This document shows, piece after piece, positions 34,854-44,141 of a DNA stretch of 64,000 nucleotides. Position numbers and translations under genes: made by a program. The notes under the pieces were generated by a model. It made no database searches and was not told the DNA's origin. It saw only the letters and a list, made by a program, of their open reading frames with translations. The DNA comes from Microvirga subterranea (GTDB lineage: Bacteria; Pseudomonadota; Alphaproteobacteria; Rhizobiales; Beijerinckiaceae): positions 124,001 through 188,000 of the forward strand of contig NZ_QQBB01000006.1 in assembly GCF_003350535.1 (NCBI RefSeq). Reading direction: 5' to 3'. Within the stretch, counting starts at the first letter, position 1. The number at the start of each line of letters is the position of its first letter.

Positions 34854-35423
34854 TCAGCCGAGACGACGGAAGAGGCCTGGGTAGTCGAGCATGAACCCGT
34901 CCTCGTCCAGCGGCAGATCTGCCGTGAAGCCGCTCTCCAGACTCTCGAAGCGGTAGAGCGAGCCGCTTCGAAGCGCCGTGTAGCGCTGGTCGGCAGGCGC
35001 GACGGTCAGATCCGGGATGCCGACATAGGCGAGGCGGACGTCGACGCTCTCGCCGTCCTTAGGGTCAAGGCGGCGGATCGGCAGCGTGTTGGTGAGCGGC
35101 GTCGCCTGGATATCGACGTCGATGCAGCCTTGAAGTGAGGCCAGCGGGCGTCCGTCCTCCTGCCAGGAGCCTTGCCCGTTGCTCTCCAGGTGCAGCGCCT
35201 GGCCCGACGTGGTCCGCAGGAGAAGATCCCGCGTCCGCCAGAAGGCATCGAGCTTCAGGCGATAGGAGAGACCGAACCTGGAGCCGTCCTCCTGGCCGAT
35301 GACGACGCCCGAGATGTCGAGCCCGCCATCGGCGGGGCGCACGTCCACATGCTCCAGCCCCGCCTCGCACCCGTCCCAGGCCGACCAGCGGATGGTGCGG
35401 AAGATGAATGTCCTGGAGGGCAT
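34854..35423 (-). CDS. Putative glycolipid-binding protein (DUF1089)
   Basis: The 189-residue protein fits the putative glycolipid-binding family: IRWSAWDGCEAGLEHVDV at the start, the YRLKLDAFWRTRDLLL and GCIDVDIQATPLTNTLPIRR segments, and the C-terminal YPGLFRRL. The fold is mainly beta and there is no signal peptide. The function is based only on the family name, so it is weak. It stands alone between bfd and lutC. Confidence 0.82.
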   Translation of the reverse strand: MPSRTFIFRTIRWSAWDGCEAGLEHVDVRPADGGLDISGVVIGQEDGSRFGLSYRLKLDAFWRTRDLLLRTTSGQALHLESNGQGSWQEDGRPLASLQGCIDVDIQATPLTNTLPIRRLDPKDGESVDVRLAYVGIPDLTVAPADQRYTALRSGSLYRFESLESGFTADLPLDEDGFMLDYPGLFRRLG

Positions 35424-35488
35424 GTCCCGAGCCTCGCATGCGGCGATATCATACGATACGGCTCAGCATGGGAGGCTGTCGACTCGCC

Positions 35489-36160
35489 CTAGTCCCTCAC
35501 CACCACGATGTGCAGCCGCCGGGGGCCGTGGGCGCCGAGCAGCAGGGTCTGCTCGATGTCGCCGGAGCGGGACGGGCCGGTGATCCAGTTCACGGTGCGT
35601 GGCATCGTGCTTTTGCCGAAGGCGAAACGGACCCGGTTCCAGACAGACTCGTAGTCGCCCGCGATGTCCTTGGCGGATACCACCACGATGTGGTTGTCCG
35701 GCAGGAAGTTGAGGGTCGAGGGGTTCTCGTGGCCCGACACCATCACGACCGTGCCGCTCTCGGCGACAGCCCCGAAGGCGTGGCTGACGGCGTTCAGGTC
35801 GCGACCTTCACTCGGCCCATGGCTCATCTCGAGGGTCGTCTCATCCCATGGCATCTTCTCGAGGCGGGGATCGTCGCCCATCCGCAGGGTGGCGGGCAGG
35901 TTGTGATTGCGCAGGAAGAGGGCGATGGATTGCGGCACCTCCGCCGCGGAGGCGACCTCGGTCACGGTCGCAAGGGCCGCCTCGGCCTGGAGCTTGAACA
36001 GGGCGATCCGCTCCTCGCCCGAAACCTGGCCGCGGGCCGGAACCACGCCCTTGGGCGCGCGCTCCAGCCGCTCGGCCACCATCTGGCGGCGGATCGTCTC
36101 CGATCCTTTGACGCCGAGAGACCGGCGGATATTGGCGAAAACATCGTCGCGGGCGCTCAT
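35489..36160 (-). CDS. lutC: Lactate utilization protein C
   Basis: The 223-residue protein begins MSARDDVFANIRRSLG and has the DUF162/LUD domain with SHAFGAVAESGTVVMVSG, and the end WITGPSRSGDIEQTLLLGAHGPRRLHIV, typical of LutC. With LutA and LutB it oxidises L-lactate to pyruvate. The ATG at 36160 overlaps the lutB stop by four bases; the frame upstream of that is overlap with lutB. It is the last gene of the operon. Confidence 0.94.
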   Translation of the reverse strand: MSARDDVFANIRRSLGVKGSETIRRQMVAERLERAPKGVVPARGQVSGEERIALFKLQAEAALATVTEVASAAEVPQSIALFLRNHNLPATLRMGDDPRLEKMPWDETTLEMSHGPSEGRDLNAVSHAFGAVAESGTVVMVSGHENPSTLNFLPDNHIVVVSAKDIAGDYESVWNRVRFAFGKSTMPRTVNWITGPSRSGDIEQTLLLGAHGPRRLHIVVVRD

Positions 36161-37590
36161 GCGCTCCTCCTGCTGCGCTCGCGGCGCCAGCGCGCCTGGA
36201 AGGTCTCGCCCTGCGGGGCCGGGAAGTCGCGATACTTGGTCCAGCCCTTGGCCAGGGGCAACCACGCGAAGCGCCCCTTGGTGCGGCCGGCGAGGCCCAG
36301 CACACCCATGGCGGCGCGGGTCGCCAGGCGGTAGAGGGCAGGGCGCTTGGCGAAGAAGCCCCAGGTCCTCAGGCCCGAGCGGATGGTGGCCGGCGTCAGA
36401 TGGCGCTCGAACTCCCGTTCGCGCCAGTGGCGCATCAGCTTCGGCAGCGGGATGCGCACCGGGCAGACGCTCTCGCAGCGGCCGCAGAAAGTCGAGGCGT
36501 TCGGCAGATGGCCTGCTTTGTCGACGCCGATGAGGCTAGGGGTCAGCACCGCGCCCATGGGGCCGGGATAGACCCAGCCGTAGGCGTGCCCGCCGACCGC
36601 GTGGTAGACCGGGCAGTGGTTCATGCAGGCGCCGCAGCGGATGCAGCGCAGCATCTCCTCGAAGCTCGTGCCGAGCATGGACGAGCGGCCGTTGTCGAGG
36701 AGCACCACGTGATAGTTCTCGGGCCCGTCCGCATCGCCGGGGCGGCGCGGGCCGGTCGAGAACGTGGTGTAGACCGACATCTCCTGGCCGGTCGCGGAGC
36801 GCGCGAGGACGCGCAGGATCTGGCTCACGTCCTCAAGGGTCGGCACCAGCTTCTCGATCGAGGCGAGCACGATGTGGGTCTTCGGCAGGATCTGCGTCAG
36901 GTCGCCGTTGCCCTCGTTGGTCACGATGATCGACGTGCCGGTCTCCGCCACGAGGAAGTTCGCGCCCGTGATGCCCACGTCCGCCGCCAGGAAGCGCTCG
37001 CGCAGCACCGTGCGCGCCTCAGTCAGGAGCTGCACCGGCTCCGACAGGTCGCGCTTGGCGTCGAGATGGGTGTGGACGCGGCGGAAGTCCTGCTCGACCT
37101 GGGTGGCGTTGAGGTGGACTGCCGGCGCGATGATGTGGCTCGGCATCTCGTTGCGGAGCTGGATGATGTACTCGCCGAGATCCGTCTCGACCGGCACAAC
37201 CCCATGTGCCTCGAGATGGTGGTTGATGCCGATCTCCTCGGAGATCATCGATTTGCCCTTGGTGACGGTGCGCGCGCCGGCATCGCGGCAGATGCCGAGA
37301 ATGATGCTGCGCGCCTCCTCGGCCGTGCGGGCGAAATGCACGTGGCCGCCGGAGGCCTTCACCTTGTCCTCGTAGGCCTCGAGATAGAGGTCGAGATGGG
37401 CCAGGGTGTGGTTCTTGATGTCCCGCGCGGAATCGCGCAGCGCCTCGAACTCGGGCAGCTTCTCGGCCGCTTTCTGGCGCTTGTCGATGAAGCCCTGCTT
37501 CACGTTGCCGAGTGCCTTCTGGAGCTGGACGTCGGCCAAAGCCTGCGCGGCGTTCGCCTTGAATTGCGGGGAGGTGGTGTGAACGGTCAT
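36157..37590 (-). CDS. lutB: Lactate utilization protein B (iron-sulfur)
   Basis: The 477-residue protein has the LUD domain (about residues 60-300, including TKGKSMISEEIGINHHLE and LVAETGTSIIVTNEG) and two cysteine clusters, CIRCGACMNHCP and CGRCESVCP, that bind [4Fe-4S] centres. The C-terminal tail after residue 400 is basic. It is the central redox subunit of LutABC. It overlaps lutC and the upstream membrane-protein gene by four bases each, so the three are translationally coupled. Confidence 0.95.
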   Translation of the reverse strand: MTVHTTSPQFKANAAQALADVQLQKALGNVKQGFIDKRQKAAEKLPEFEALRDSARDIKNHTLAHLDLYLEAYEDKVKASGGHVHFARTAEEARSIILGICRDAGARTVTKGKSMISEEIGINHHLEAHGVVPVETDLGEYIIQLRNEMPSHIIAPAVHLNATQVEQDFRRVHTHLDAKRDLSEPVQLLTEARTVLRERFLAADVGITGANFLVAETGTSIIVTNEGNGDLTQILPKTHIVLASIEKLVPTLEDVSQILRVLARSATGQEMSVYTTFSTGPRRPGDADGPENYHVVLLDNGRSSMLGTSFEEMLRCIRCGACMNHCPVYHAVGGHAYGWVYPGPMGAVLTPSLIGVDKAGHLPNASTFCGRCESVCPVRIPLPKLMRHWREREFERHLTPATIRSGLRTWGFFAKRPALYRLATRAAMGVLGLAGRTKGRFAWLPLAKGWTKYRDFPAPQGETFQARWRRERSRRSA

Positions 37591-38117
37591 CGGACCTCTT
37601 TCTTACCCGTGCGGAGCCAGCCTGCGTAAGGCCTGTGCTTGTCTTTCATGTCGTCGTAGAGCCAGACCATCCTGTCGCAGAACCACATCTTCGCAAGCCA
37701 GGAGGCGAGGCCGCCGGAAACCGTCAGGATAAGGTTATTCATGACGGCCCCGACAAGCGCTACGGCGAAGCCTGCGGCCGATAGTCCCGAGAGGATCTGC
37801 GCCATCCTGGCGTGATGGGACGGGATGGGAACCTGCCCGCGGCTCAGCCAGACCCGCTCGCCGAACGTCGCCCTCGCGCTCCAGGTATCGGTGCGCTCGG
37901 GCGCCGGAAACAGGCGCGGATTGAGCCACAGCCAGAGGATCACGGACGCGACCGGCAGCACGGCCCAGGGGCCGAGCCAGGCGTGGCTCCAGATCGCCAG
38001 CAGCAGAACCGGAAGGGACGCAACCCGCGTCCAGACGCTCCAGGGACTCGCATGGCGCTCCCAGGTGCTCTCGTCCATCCGGAACAGGCGCGCGGCGATA
38101 TGGCCGTGATCGGTCAT
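37587..38117 (-). CDS. DUF6653-like membrane protein inside the lut operon
   Basis: The 176-residue protein starts with a soluble stretch including ERHASPWSVWTR, then two close membrane segments (about residues 32-66, LPVLLLAIWSHAWLGPWAVL and following), and one or two more near 105-145 with ASWLAKMWFCDRMVWLYDDM. I recall this as DUF6653, without a known function. It overlaps both lutA and lutB by four bases (ATGA), so it should be made together with the lactate dehydrogenase complex. A membrane anchor or assembly role is my inference. Confidence 0.75.
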   Translation of the reverse strand: MTDHGHIAARLFRMDESTWERHASPWSVWTRVASLPVLLLAIWSHAWLGPWAVLPVASVILWLWLNPRLFPAPERTDTWSARATFGERVWLSRGQVPIPSHHARMAQILSGLSAAGFAVALVGAVMNNLILTVSGGLASWLAKMWFCDRMVWLYDDMKDKHRPYAGWLRTGKKEVR

Positions 38118-38917
38118 GAACGGCGGGGATCCCTCGCGGCCGCGATCGGCGGATCGTCGGTCATGCCGGCCAGCACCTCGGCGACGTGGCGCACCTCGAT
38201 TTCCTTGCCCTCTCGGGAAAGGCGGCCCGCCATGTTCATCAGGCAGCCGAGATCGCCCGCGAGCAGCGTGGAGGCGCCGGTCTCTGAGACGTGCTTCGTC
38301 TTCGCGTCGACAATGGCGCCCGAGATGTCGCTGTACTTCACCGCGAAGGTGCCGCCGAAGCCGCAGCAGACGTCGCTCTCGTTCAGCTCGACGAGCGTCA
38401 CACCCTCCATGCTCGCGAGGAGCCTGCGCGGCTGCGACCGGACGCCGAGCTCGCGCAGGCCCGAGCAGGAATCGTGATAGGTGACGGTGCCCTCGTAGGA
38501 CGCGTCCACCTTCGTGACGCCGAGCACGTCGACCAGGAAGCTTGTGAGCTCGTAGGTGCGCGCCGCCAGGGCGTTGACTCGGGGCAGCCAGTTGGGGTCA
38601 TCGGCGAAGAGTTCCGGGTAATGCGCCTTGATCATGCCCGCGCAGGACCCGGACGGGGCAACGACGTAGTCATAGCCGCGGAACGCCTCGATCACCTGCT
38701 CGGCCAGGTCGCGGGCCGTGCCCCTGTCGCCCGAATTGAAGGCGGGCTGGCCGCAACAGGTCTGCACGGGGACATCCACCGTGCAGCCTGCATCCTCCAG
38801 AAGCTTCACGGCCGCGAAGCCGACCGAGGGACGGATCAGGTCAACGAGGCACGTGACGAAAAGGGCGACGCGGGGCTTGCGCCCGCGGTCGCCGCCCGGC
38901 ACGGCGGAAACGCTCAT
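38114..38917 (-). CDS. lutA: Lactate utilization protein A (CCG domains)
   Basis: The 267-residue protein has two cysteine-rich CCG domains: the first with VQTCCGQPAFNSGD, the second with YHDSCSGLRELG and DVCCGFGGTFAVK. These domains bind Fe-S clusters in LutA, GlpC and heterodisulfide reductase relatives. The ATG at 38917 overlaps the cytochrome c stop by four bases. It forms the LutABC L-lactate oxidase with LutB and LutC. Confidence 0.94.
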   Translation of the reverse strand: MSVSAVPGGDRGRKPRVALFVTCLVDLIRPSVGFAAVKLLEDAGCTVDVPVQTCCGQPAFNSGDRGTARDLAEQVIEAFRGYDYVVAPSGSCAGMIKAHYPELFADDPNWLPRVNALAARTYELTSFLVDVLGVTKVDASYEGTVTYHDSCSGLRELGVRSQPRRLLASMEGVTLVELNESDVCCGFGGTFAVKYSDISGAIVDAKTKHVSETGASTLLAGDLGCLMNMAGRLSREGKEIEVRHVAEVLAGMTDDPPIAAARDPRRS

Positions 38918-39303
38918 TGGGCGACCTTCTTGCCCGAGGCGTCGAACTGCTTGAGATAGGCCACGAGATCGTCGATGCGCTTCTCGTCCTTGAGACCCGC
39001 ATAGATCATCTTGGTGCCCGGGATCTTCTTGCGCGGGTCCTTGATGTACTCCCGGAACGTCGCCTCGTCCCAGGTGATGCCGGAATTCTTGTTGGCATCG
39101 GAATAGTTGTAGCCCTCGACCGAGCCCGAATGGCGGCCGAAGAGGCCGTTCAGGACCGGGCCGACGGCGTTCTTGGCGTTCTCGCCGATCTGGTGGCAGG
39201 CGCGGCATTGGGCGAAGACCTTCTCGCCGGCGGCAGCGTCCTGGGCTTGGGCGGAGCCGAGCCCGACGAAAACCAGGGCGGCGGAGAGAACGAGAGAGCG
39301 CAT
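38914..39303 (-). CDS. Cytochrome c2-like class I cytochrome
   Basis: The 129-residue protein has a signal peptide (MRSLVLSAALVFVGLGSAQA) and a heme c site CRACH (Cys33, Cys36, His37) with Met99 in the ligand loop IPGTKMIYAG. It is a small soluble periplasmic electron carrier. It is the first gene of the lut operon and overlaps lutA by four bases, which is unusual and suggests it takes electrons from lactate oxidation, directly or through the membrane. Confidence 0.92.
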   Translation of the reverse strand: MRSLVLSAALVFVGLGSAQAQDAAAGEKVFAQCRACHQIGENAKNAVGPVLNGLFGRHSGSVEGYNYSDANKNSGITWDEATFREYIKDPRKKIPGTKMIYAGLKDEKRIDDLVAYLKQFDASGKKVAQ

Positions 39304-39442
39304 TCAAAAAACTCCTTTGCGGGCATGCCAAGCCATCTTAGAGAGATTCCACATTATTGGAAAAATCCCCCAAGAGCAGCTACCTTCTTGAGAGGGCGGC
39401 CATGCGCCCCAAGCTGCCTCGCGTTCACCAGGGAGAGGTGCC
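39304..39442. promoter_or_regulatory. Divergent promoter region between lut and glc operons
   Basis: The 139 bases separate the two divergent operons and must hold both promoters. A short TTGG-N8/9-CCAA dyad at about 39357-39373 in an AT-rich patch could be an operator. No regulator gene is adjacent. The assignment of a shared regulator is inference. Confidence 0.35.
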
Positions 39443-40876
39443 ATGTCGATCGCGTTTCCGAAGCCCGACGAGGCCGTTCTGGCCCGACGGGCCGAGATCG
39501 TCGCCGGACTTCAGCGGCTCGTCGCGCCCGAGGCCCTGATCGTGACCGAGGACGAGCGCCGGGCCTTCGAGACCGACGGGCTCACCGCCTATCGGCAGAT
39601 GCCGCTCGCGGTGGTCCTGCCGTCCTCCACCCAGGAGGTGTCGGCCATCATGCGCTTCTGCCACCAGAACGGCGTGAAGGTGGTGCCGCGCGGAGCCGGA
39701 ACCTCGCTCTGCGGCGGCGCGATCCCTCAAGCGGACGCCATCGTGCTCGGCGTCTCCAAGATGAACCGGGTCCTCGACGTGAATTTCGCCAACCGCACCG
39801 CCCATGTGGAGGCCGGCATCACCAACCTTGGCATCAGCCAGGCAGTGTCCTACGAGGGCTTCTTCTACGCGCCCGACCCGTCGAGCCAGCTCGCCTGCAC
39901 CATCGCTGGCAACATCGCCATGAATTCCGGCGGGGCCCATTGCCTGAAATACGGGGTGACCACCAACAACCTGCTGGGCGTGACCCTGGTGCTTCTCGAC
40001 GGCACCGTAGTCCAGCTCGGTGGCGACCATCTCGACAGTGGCGGCTACGACCTCCTCGGCCTGATCTGCGGCTCGGAAGGGCAGCTCGGCATCGTCACCG
40101 AGGCCGTGGTGCGCATCCTGCGTGCGGCCGAAGGAGCGCGGCCCGCGCTCTTCGGCTTCGAGCGGGTGGAGGATGCGGGCGCCTGCGTGGCCGCCATCAT
40201 CGGGGCCGGGATCATCCCGGTCGCCCTCGAGTACATGGACAAGCCGGCGATCCAGATCTGCGAGGCCTTCGCGCATGCGGGCTATCCGCTCGATGTGGAG
40301 GCCATGCTGATCGTGGAGGTCGAGGGCTCCGACCAGGAGATCGACGACATGCTCCGCCGCATCGTCGCCATTGCGGAACCATTCCGGCCGAAGACCCTCA
40401 AGGTGTCGCAGTCCGAGGCGGAGAGCACGGCGATCTGGAAGGGCCGCAAGTCCGCCTTCGGGGCCACGGGCCGCGTGGCCGACTACATCTGCATGGACGG
40501 CACGATCCCGACCGGGCAACTGCCTTACGTGCTCAAGCGCATCGACGAGATCGTGAAGTCCTACGGCCTCGGGGTCGCCAACGTGTTCCATGCGGGCGAC
40601 GGCAACCTCCACCCGCTCGTCATGTTCAACACCAACGTGCCCGGCGAGATGGAAAAGGCCGAAAAGGCCGGCGAGGACATCCTCAGGCTCTGCGTCGAGG
40701 TGGGCGGATGCCTCACCGGCGAGCACGGCGTCGGCATCGAGAAGCGCGATCTCATGACCTGCCAATTCAACGAGGCCGACCTCGCCCAGCAGATGCGGGT
40801 GCGCGGCGTGTTCGATCCAGGCTGGCTGCTCAACCCGGCCAAGGTGTTCCCGCTCGACGGGAGGCTCGCCGCGTGA
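39443..40876 (+). CDS. glcD: Glycolate oxidase FAD subunit
   Basis: GlcD is the FAD-binding subunit of the complex that oxidises glycolate (and D-lactate) to glyoxylate. The 477-residue protein has the PCMH-type FAD domain with VVPRGAGTSLCGGA and GNIAMNSGGAHCLKYGVTT and the C-terminal FAD-oxidase domain with HAGDGNLHP and EHGVGIEK. D-lactate dehydrogenase activity is an alternative. A GGGAGAGG site precedes the ATG. Its stop overlaps glcE by four bases. Confidence 0.95.
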   Translation: MSIAFPKPDEAVLARRAEIVAGLQRLVAPEALIVTEDERRAFETDGLTAYRQMPLAVVLPSSTQEVSAIMRFCHQNGVKVVPRGAGTSLCGGAIPQADAIVLGVSKMNRVLDVNFANRTAHVEAGITNLGISQAVSYEGFFYAPDPSSQLACTIAGNIAMNSGGAHCLKYGVTTNNLLGVTLVLLDGTVVQLGGDHLDSGGYDLLGLICGSEGQLGIVTEAVVRILRAAEGARPALFGFERVEDAGACVAAIIGAGIIPVALEYMDKPAIQICEAFAHAGYPLDVEAMLIVEVEGSDQEIDDMLRRIVAIAEPFRPKTLKVSQSEAESTAIWKGRKSAFGATGRVADYICMDGTIPTGQLPYVLKRIDEIVKSYGLGVANVFHAGDGNLHPLVMFNTNVPGEMEKAEKAGEDILRLCVEVGGCLTGEHGVGIEKRDLMTCQFNEADLAQQMRVRGVFDPGWLLNPAKVFPLDGRLAA

Positions 40877-42057
40877 CGCTCCTGACCCCCCGCGACGAGC
40901 AGGACGCCTCCTCGATCATCCTTGATGCCGCCGCCAAGGGAACCCTTCTCAGCCTTTCCGGAAACGGCACCAAGGCCGCCATGGGGCGGCCGAACCAGAC
41001 CGACGCCTCGATCTCCTCCGCGGCGCTCTCCGGCGTCACGCTCTACGAACCCGCTGAACTCGTGATCTCCGCCCGCAGCGGCACTCCGGTGTCGGAGGTG
41101 GTGCGCACGCTCGCCGAGAAGGGGCAGGAGCTGCCTTTCGAGCCGATGGATTACCGCCCGCTCCTCGGCTCAAGGGGAGAGCCGACCATCGGGGCGGTGG
41201 CGGCGATGAACATCTCCGGCCCCCGCCGCATCATGGCGGGAGCGGCCCGGGACAGCCTCATCGGCGTGCGCTTCGTCAACGGACGGGGAGAGGCGATCAA
41301 GTCCGGCGGCCGGGTGATGAAGAACGTGACCGGCCTCGACCTCGTCAAGCTCATGTCCGGATCCTGGGGCACCCTCGGCTTCCTGACCGAGGTGACTTTC
41401 AAGGTGCTGCCGAAGCCCGAGCGCATGTCGACGCTCCTCATGCGCGGGCTCGACGACCGCGCCGCCATCGAGGCGCTGTCCCAGGCGCTGGGCTCGCCCT
41501 TCGACATCACCGGCGCCGCGCATCTGCCGAGCCCGGACCGCCAGGGCGCCCGCACCCTGATCAGGCTCGAAGGCTTCAGGCTCTCGGTCGATTACCGCCT
41601 CAACGAGCTGCGCCGGCTCCTGCCGGGCTTCGAGGCCGCCGACATCCTGGAAGGACGGGGCGCGGACGCGCTCTGGCAGTCGGTGCGCGATGCGGCGGTG
41701 CTGTCCGGCAACGGCGAGCGGGCGATCTGGCGCGTCTCCACCGCGCCCACCCGCGGGCCGGACCTCGCGGCCCACGTGGCGCGGGCGATCGACGCCCAGT
41801 GGTTCTACGACTGGGGCGGCGGCCTCGTGTGGATCTCGACCTCGGTGAACGGTGACGCGGGAGCGTCCGCGATCCGCAGCGCCACCCTGGCTTTCGGCGG
41901 GCACGCGACCCTGGTGCGGGCACCCGCCGAGATCAGGGCGCAGGTCGACGTCTTCGAGCCGCAGGCCGATCCGGTGATGGCCCTCACGCGGGGCATCAAG
42001 GCGTCCTTCGATCCGGCCGGGATCCTCAATCCGGGCCGCATGTATGCGGGCCTCTAG
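40873..42057 (+). CDS. glcE: Glycolate oxidase subunit GlcE
   Basis: The 394-residue protein starts at a GTG inside the glcD stop (GTGA). It has a second FAD-binding domain ([43 protein letters not shown]) and a shortened C-terminal part ending [16 protein letters not shown], as usual for GlcE. The frame is open far upstream because glcD is read in another phase; that part is not protein. It acts with GlcD and GlcF. Confidence 0.93.
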   Translation: MTLLTPRDEQDASSIILDAAAKGTLLSLSGNGTKAAMGRPNQTDASISSAALSGVTLYEPAELVISARSGTPVSEVVRTLAEKGQELPFEPMDYRPLLGSRGEPTIGAVAAMNISGPRRIMAGAARDSLIGVRFVNGRGEAIKSGGRVMKNVTGLDLVKLMSGSWGTLGFLTEVTFKVLPKPERMSTLLMRGLDDRAAIEALSQALGSPFDITGAAHLPSPDRQGARTLIRLEGFRLSVDYRLNELRRLLPGFEAADILEGRGADALWQSVRDAAVLSGNGERAIWRVSTAPTRGPDLAAHVARAIDAQWFYDWGGGLVWISTSVNGDAGASAIRSATLAFGGHATLVRAPAEIRAQVDVFEPQADPVMALTRGIKASFDPAGILNPGRMYAGL

Positions 42058-42058
42058 G

Positions 42059-42676
42059 ATGACGGGTGCAGCCGTTCTCAAGAGCCCGACGGGCGAGCCG
42101 CAGGGCCGCCATACGATGCTCTATGCGGGCCTTGCCCTTGGGCTGGTCGTGGTGACCGCGCTGATCCTCCTGGCCATGGGACGGACGCCGATCTGCAAAT
42201 GCGGCACGATCGAGCTCTGGCACGGAACTGTCAGGGATTCAGGCAATTCCCAGCACCTGACGGACTGGTACACCCCCTCCCACGTCATCCATGGCTTCCT
42301 GTTCTATGCCGGCACCTGGCTCATCGGCCTCGTGCGGGGAAGGCCGCTGCCGCTGGGCGTGGCGTTCCTCCTGGCGCTCGGTGTCGAGTACGCCTGGGAG
42401 ATCGCCGAGAACACGAACGCCGTCATCGACCGCTACCGTGCGACGAATATCGCTCTCGACTATTACGGCGACAGTGTCATCAACTCGGTCATGGACATCG
42501 GCGCCATGGCCTTGGGCTTCTGGCTTGCCCGCATCTGGCCCGTCTGGCTGACGGCGGTCGCGGCGCTGCTCATGGAGCTGGTCGTCGGATACTGGATCCG
42601 TGACAACCTCATCCTCAACATCATCATGCTGATCTATCCCGTTGAGGCCATCAACCAGTGGCAAGCGGGGGGCTAA
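42059..42676 (+). CDS. DUF2585 (UPF0314) membrane protein inside the glc operon
   Basis: The 205-residue protein has about five membrane helices. Conserved UPF0314 parts are the [12 protein letters not shown] loop after the first helix, [28 protein letters not shown] and [14 protein letters not shown]. The loop with two Cys, His and acids could bind a metal or cluster. The function is unknown. It starts two bases after glcE and ends four bases before glcF, so it sits between two subunits of the oxidase. A role as membrane anchor or quinone link is my inference. Confidence 0.85.
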   Translation: MTGAAVLKSPTGEPQGRHTMLYAGLALGLVVVTALILLAMGRTPICKCGTIELWHGTVRDSGNSQHLTDWYTPSHVIHGFLFYAGTWLIGLVRGRPLPLGVAFLLALGVEYAWEIAENTNAVIDRYRATNIALDYYGDSVINSVMDIGAMALGFWLARIWPVWLTAVAALLMELVVGYWIRDNLILNIIMLIYPVEAINQWQAGG

Positions 42677-42680
42677 GGAC

Positions 42681-44039
42681 ATGCAGACGAACTTCACTCC
42701 CGATCAGCTGAAAGACCCCGCAATGGCGAGTTCGGAGAAGATCCTCCGGACCTGCGTCCATTGCGGCTTCTGCACGGCCACCTGTCCTACCTACCTGTTC
42801 CTCGGCGACGAGCTCGACTCGCCGCGCGGGCGCATCTACCTGATGAAGGACATGCTGGAGGGCGGAAAGCCCGCCACCCCGGAGGTGGTGAAGCACATCG
42901 ACCGCTGCCTGTCGTGCCTGTCCTGCATGACCACCTGCCCGTCGGGGGTGCATTACATGCACCTCGTCGACCACGCCCGCGCCTATATCGAGGCCACCTA
43001 TACCCGCCCCTGGCACGACCGGCTCCTGCGCTCCGTGCTGGCGCATGTTCTGCCCTATCCCAACCGCTTCCGGGCCGCCATGGGCGCCGCGATCCTGGCC
43101 AAGCCCATCAAGGGCCTCGTGGGCATGGTGCCGTTCGTGGGAACGCGCCTGAAGGCGATGATCGATCTCGCGCCGGCTCGCGCCCCGGCCCGGTCGCCCT
43201 TCGACCGGCCCGGTGCGTTTCCGGCGGAGGGCGCCCGGCGGGGGCGCGTTGCGATCCTGTCCGGCTGCGCCCAGCCAGTGCTCAAGCCTGGCTTCAACGA
43301 GGCGGCGATCCGCCTCCTGAACCGGCACGGCATAGAGGTGATCCAGCCGAAGGGGGAGGGGTGCTGCGGCGCCCTCGTCCATCACATGGGGCGGGACGAC
43401 GACAGCCATGCCTTCGCCAAGCGCAACATCGACGTCTGGATCGCCGAGATGGACGGGGAGGGGCTCGACGCCATCATCATCACGGCCTCGGGCTGCGGCA
43501 CGACCATCAAGGATTACGGCTTCATGTTCCGGGACGATCCGGCCTATGCCGAGAAGGCTGCCCGGGTGTCCGAGATCACCAAGGACATCACGGAGTACGT
43601 GACCGGCCTCAAGCTGATGGCACCCGGGAGCAGGACGGATCTCGTCGTGGCCTATCACTCGGCCTGCTCCATGCAGCACGGCCAGCAGATCCGCACGGAG
43701 CCCAAGACGCTCCTCAAGCAGGCGGGCTTCACCGTGAAGGACGTGCCGGAAGGCCATATCTGCTGCGGCTCGGCCGGCACCTACAACCTGCTCCAGCCCG
43801 AGATCGCCGGCCAGCTCCGGGCCCGGAAGGTCGCCAATATCGAGCGTACCAAGCCGGACCTGATCGCCACCGGCAACATCGGCTGCATCACCCAGATCGG
43901 CAAAGGCACGGACATCCCCATCGTCCACACGGTCGAGCTTCTCGACTGGGCGACCGGAGGCCCGATGCCGGAGGTCCTGGAAGCGGCCGGATTCGCCGCA
44001 AAGCTCGCCCACAAGCCCGCCCGCGCGGCGGCCGAATAG
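42681..44039 (+). CDS. glcF: Glycolate oxidase iron-sulfur subunit
   Basis: The 452-residue protein has two [4Fe-4S] ferredoxin motifs (CVHCGFCTATCP and CLSCLSCMTTCP) and two C-terminal CCG domains (GEGCCGALVHHMG and GHICCGSAGTYNLLQP). It passes electrons from GlcD/GlcE to the respiratory chain. I chose the ATG at 42681, with TAAGGAC just before it. It is the last gene of the operon. GlcF and LutA share the CCG fold. Confidence 0.95.
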   Translation: MQTNFTPDQLKDPAMASSEKILRTCVHCGFCTATCPTYLFLGDELDSPRGRIYLMKDMLEGGKPATPEVVKHIDRCLSCLSCMTTCPSGVHYMHLVDHARAYIEATYTRPWHDRLLRSVLAHVLPYPNRFRAAMGAAILAKPIKGLVGMVPFVGTRLKAMIDLAPARAPARSPFDRPGAFPAEGARRGRVAILSGCAQPVLKPGFNEAAIRLLNRHGIEVIQPKGEGCCGALVHHMGRDDDSHAFAKRNIDVWIAEMDGEGLDAIIITASGCGTTIKDYGFMFRDDPAYAEKAARVSEITKDITEYVTGLKLMAPGSRTDLVVAYHSACSMQHGQQIRTEPKTLLKQAGFTVKDVPEGHICCGSAGTYNLLQPEIAGQLRARKVANIERTKPDLIATGNIGCITQIGKGTDIPIVHTVELLDWATGGPMPEVLEAAGFAAKLAHKPARAAAE

Positions 44040-44141
44040 CCTGTGACACTGATGCGCAACGAAATTCTATTTCCACTCCTGCGCACTCTCGGCTAAAACA
44101 TCCCCGGAGTATGAATTTCGTACCGTAAAGGGGACGGTGTC

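Noticed and set aside
38917..40872. Upstream continuation of the glcE frame over glcD and the lut promoter region
   Set aside because: Only the part after the GTG at 40873 has protein-like sequence; the rest is Arg-rich out-of-frame reading of glcD.
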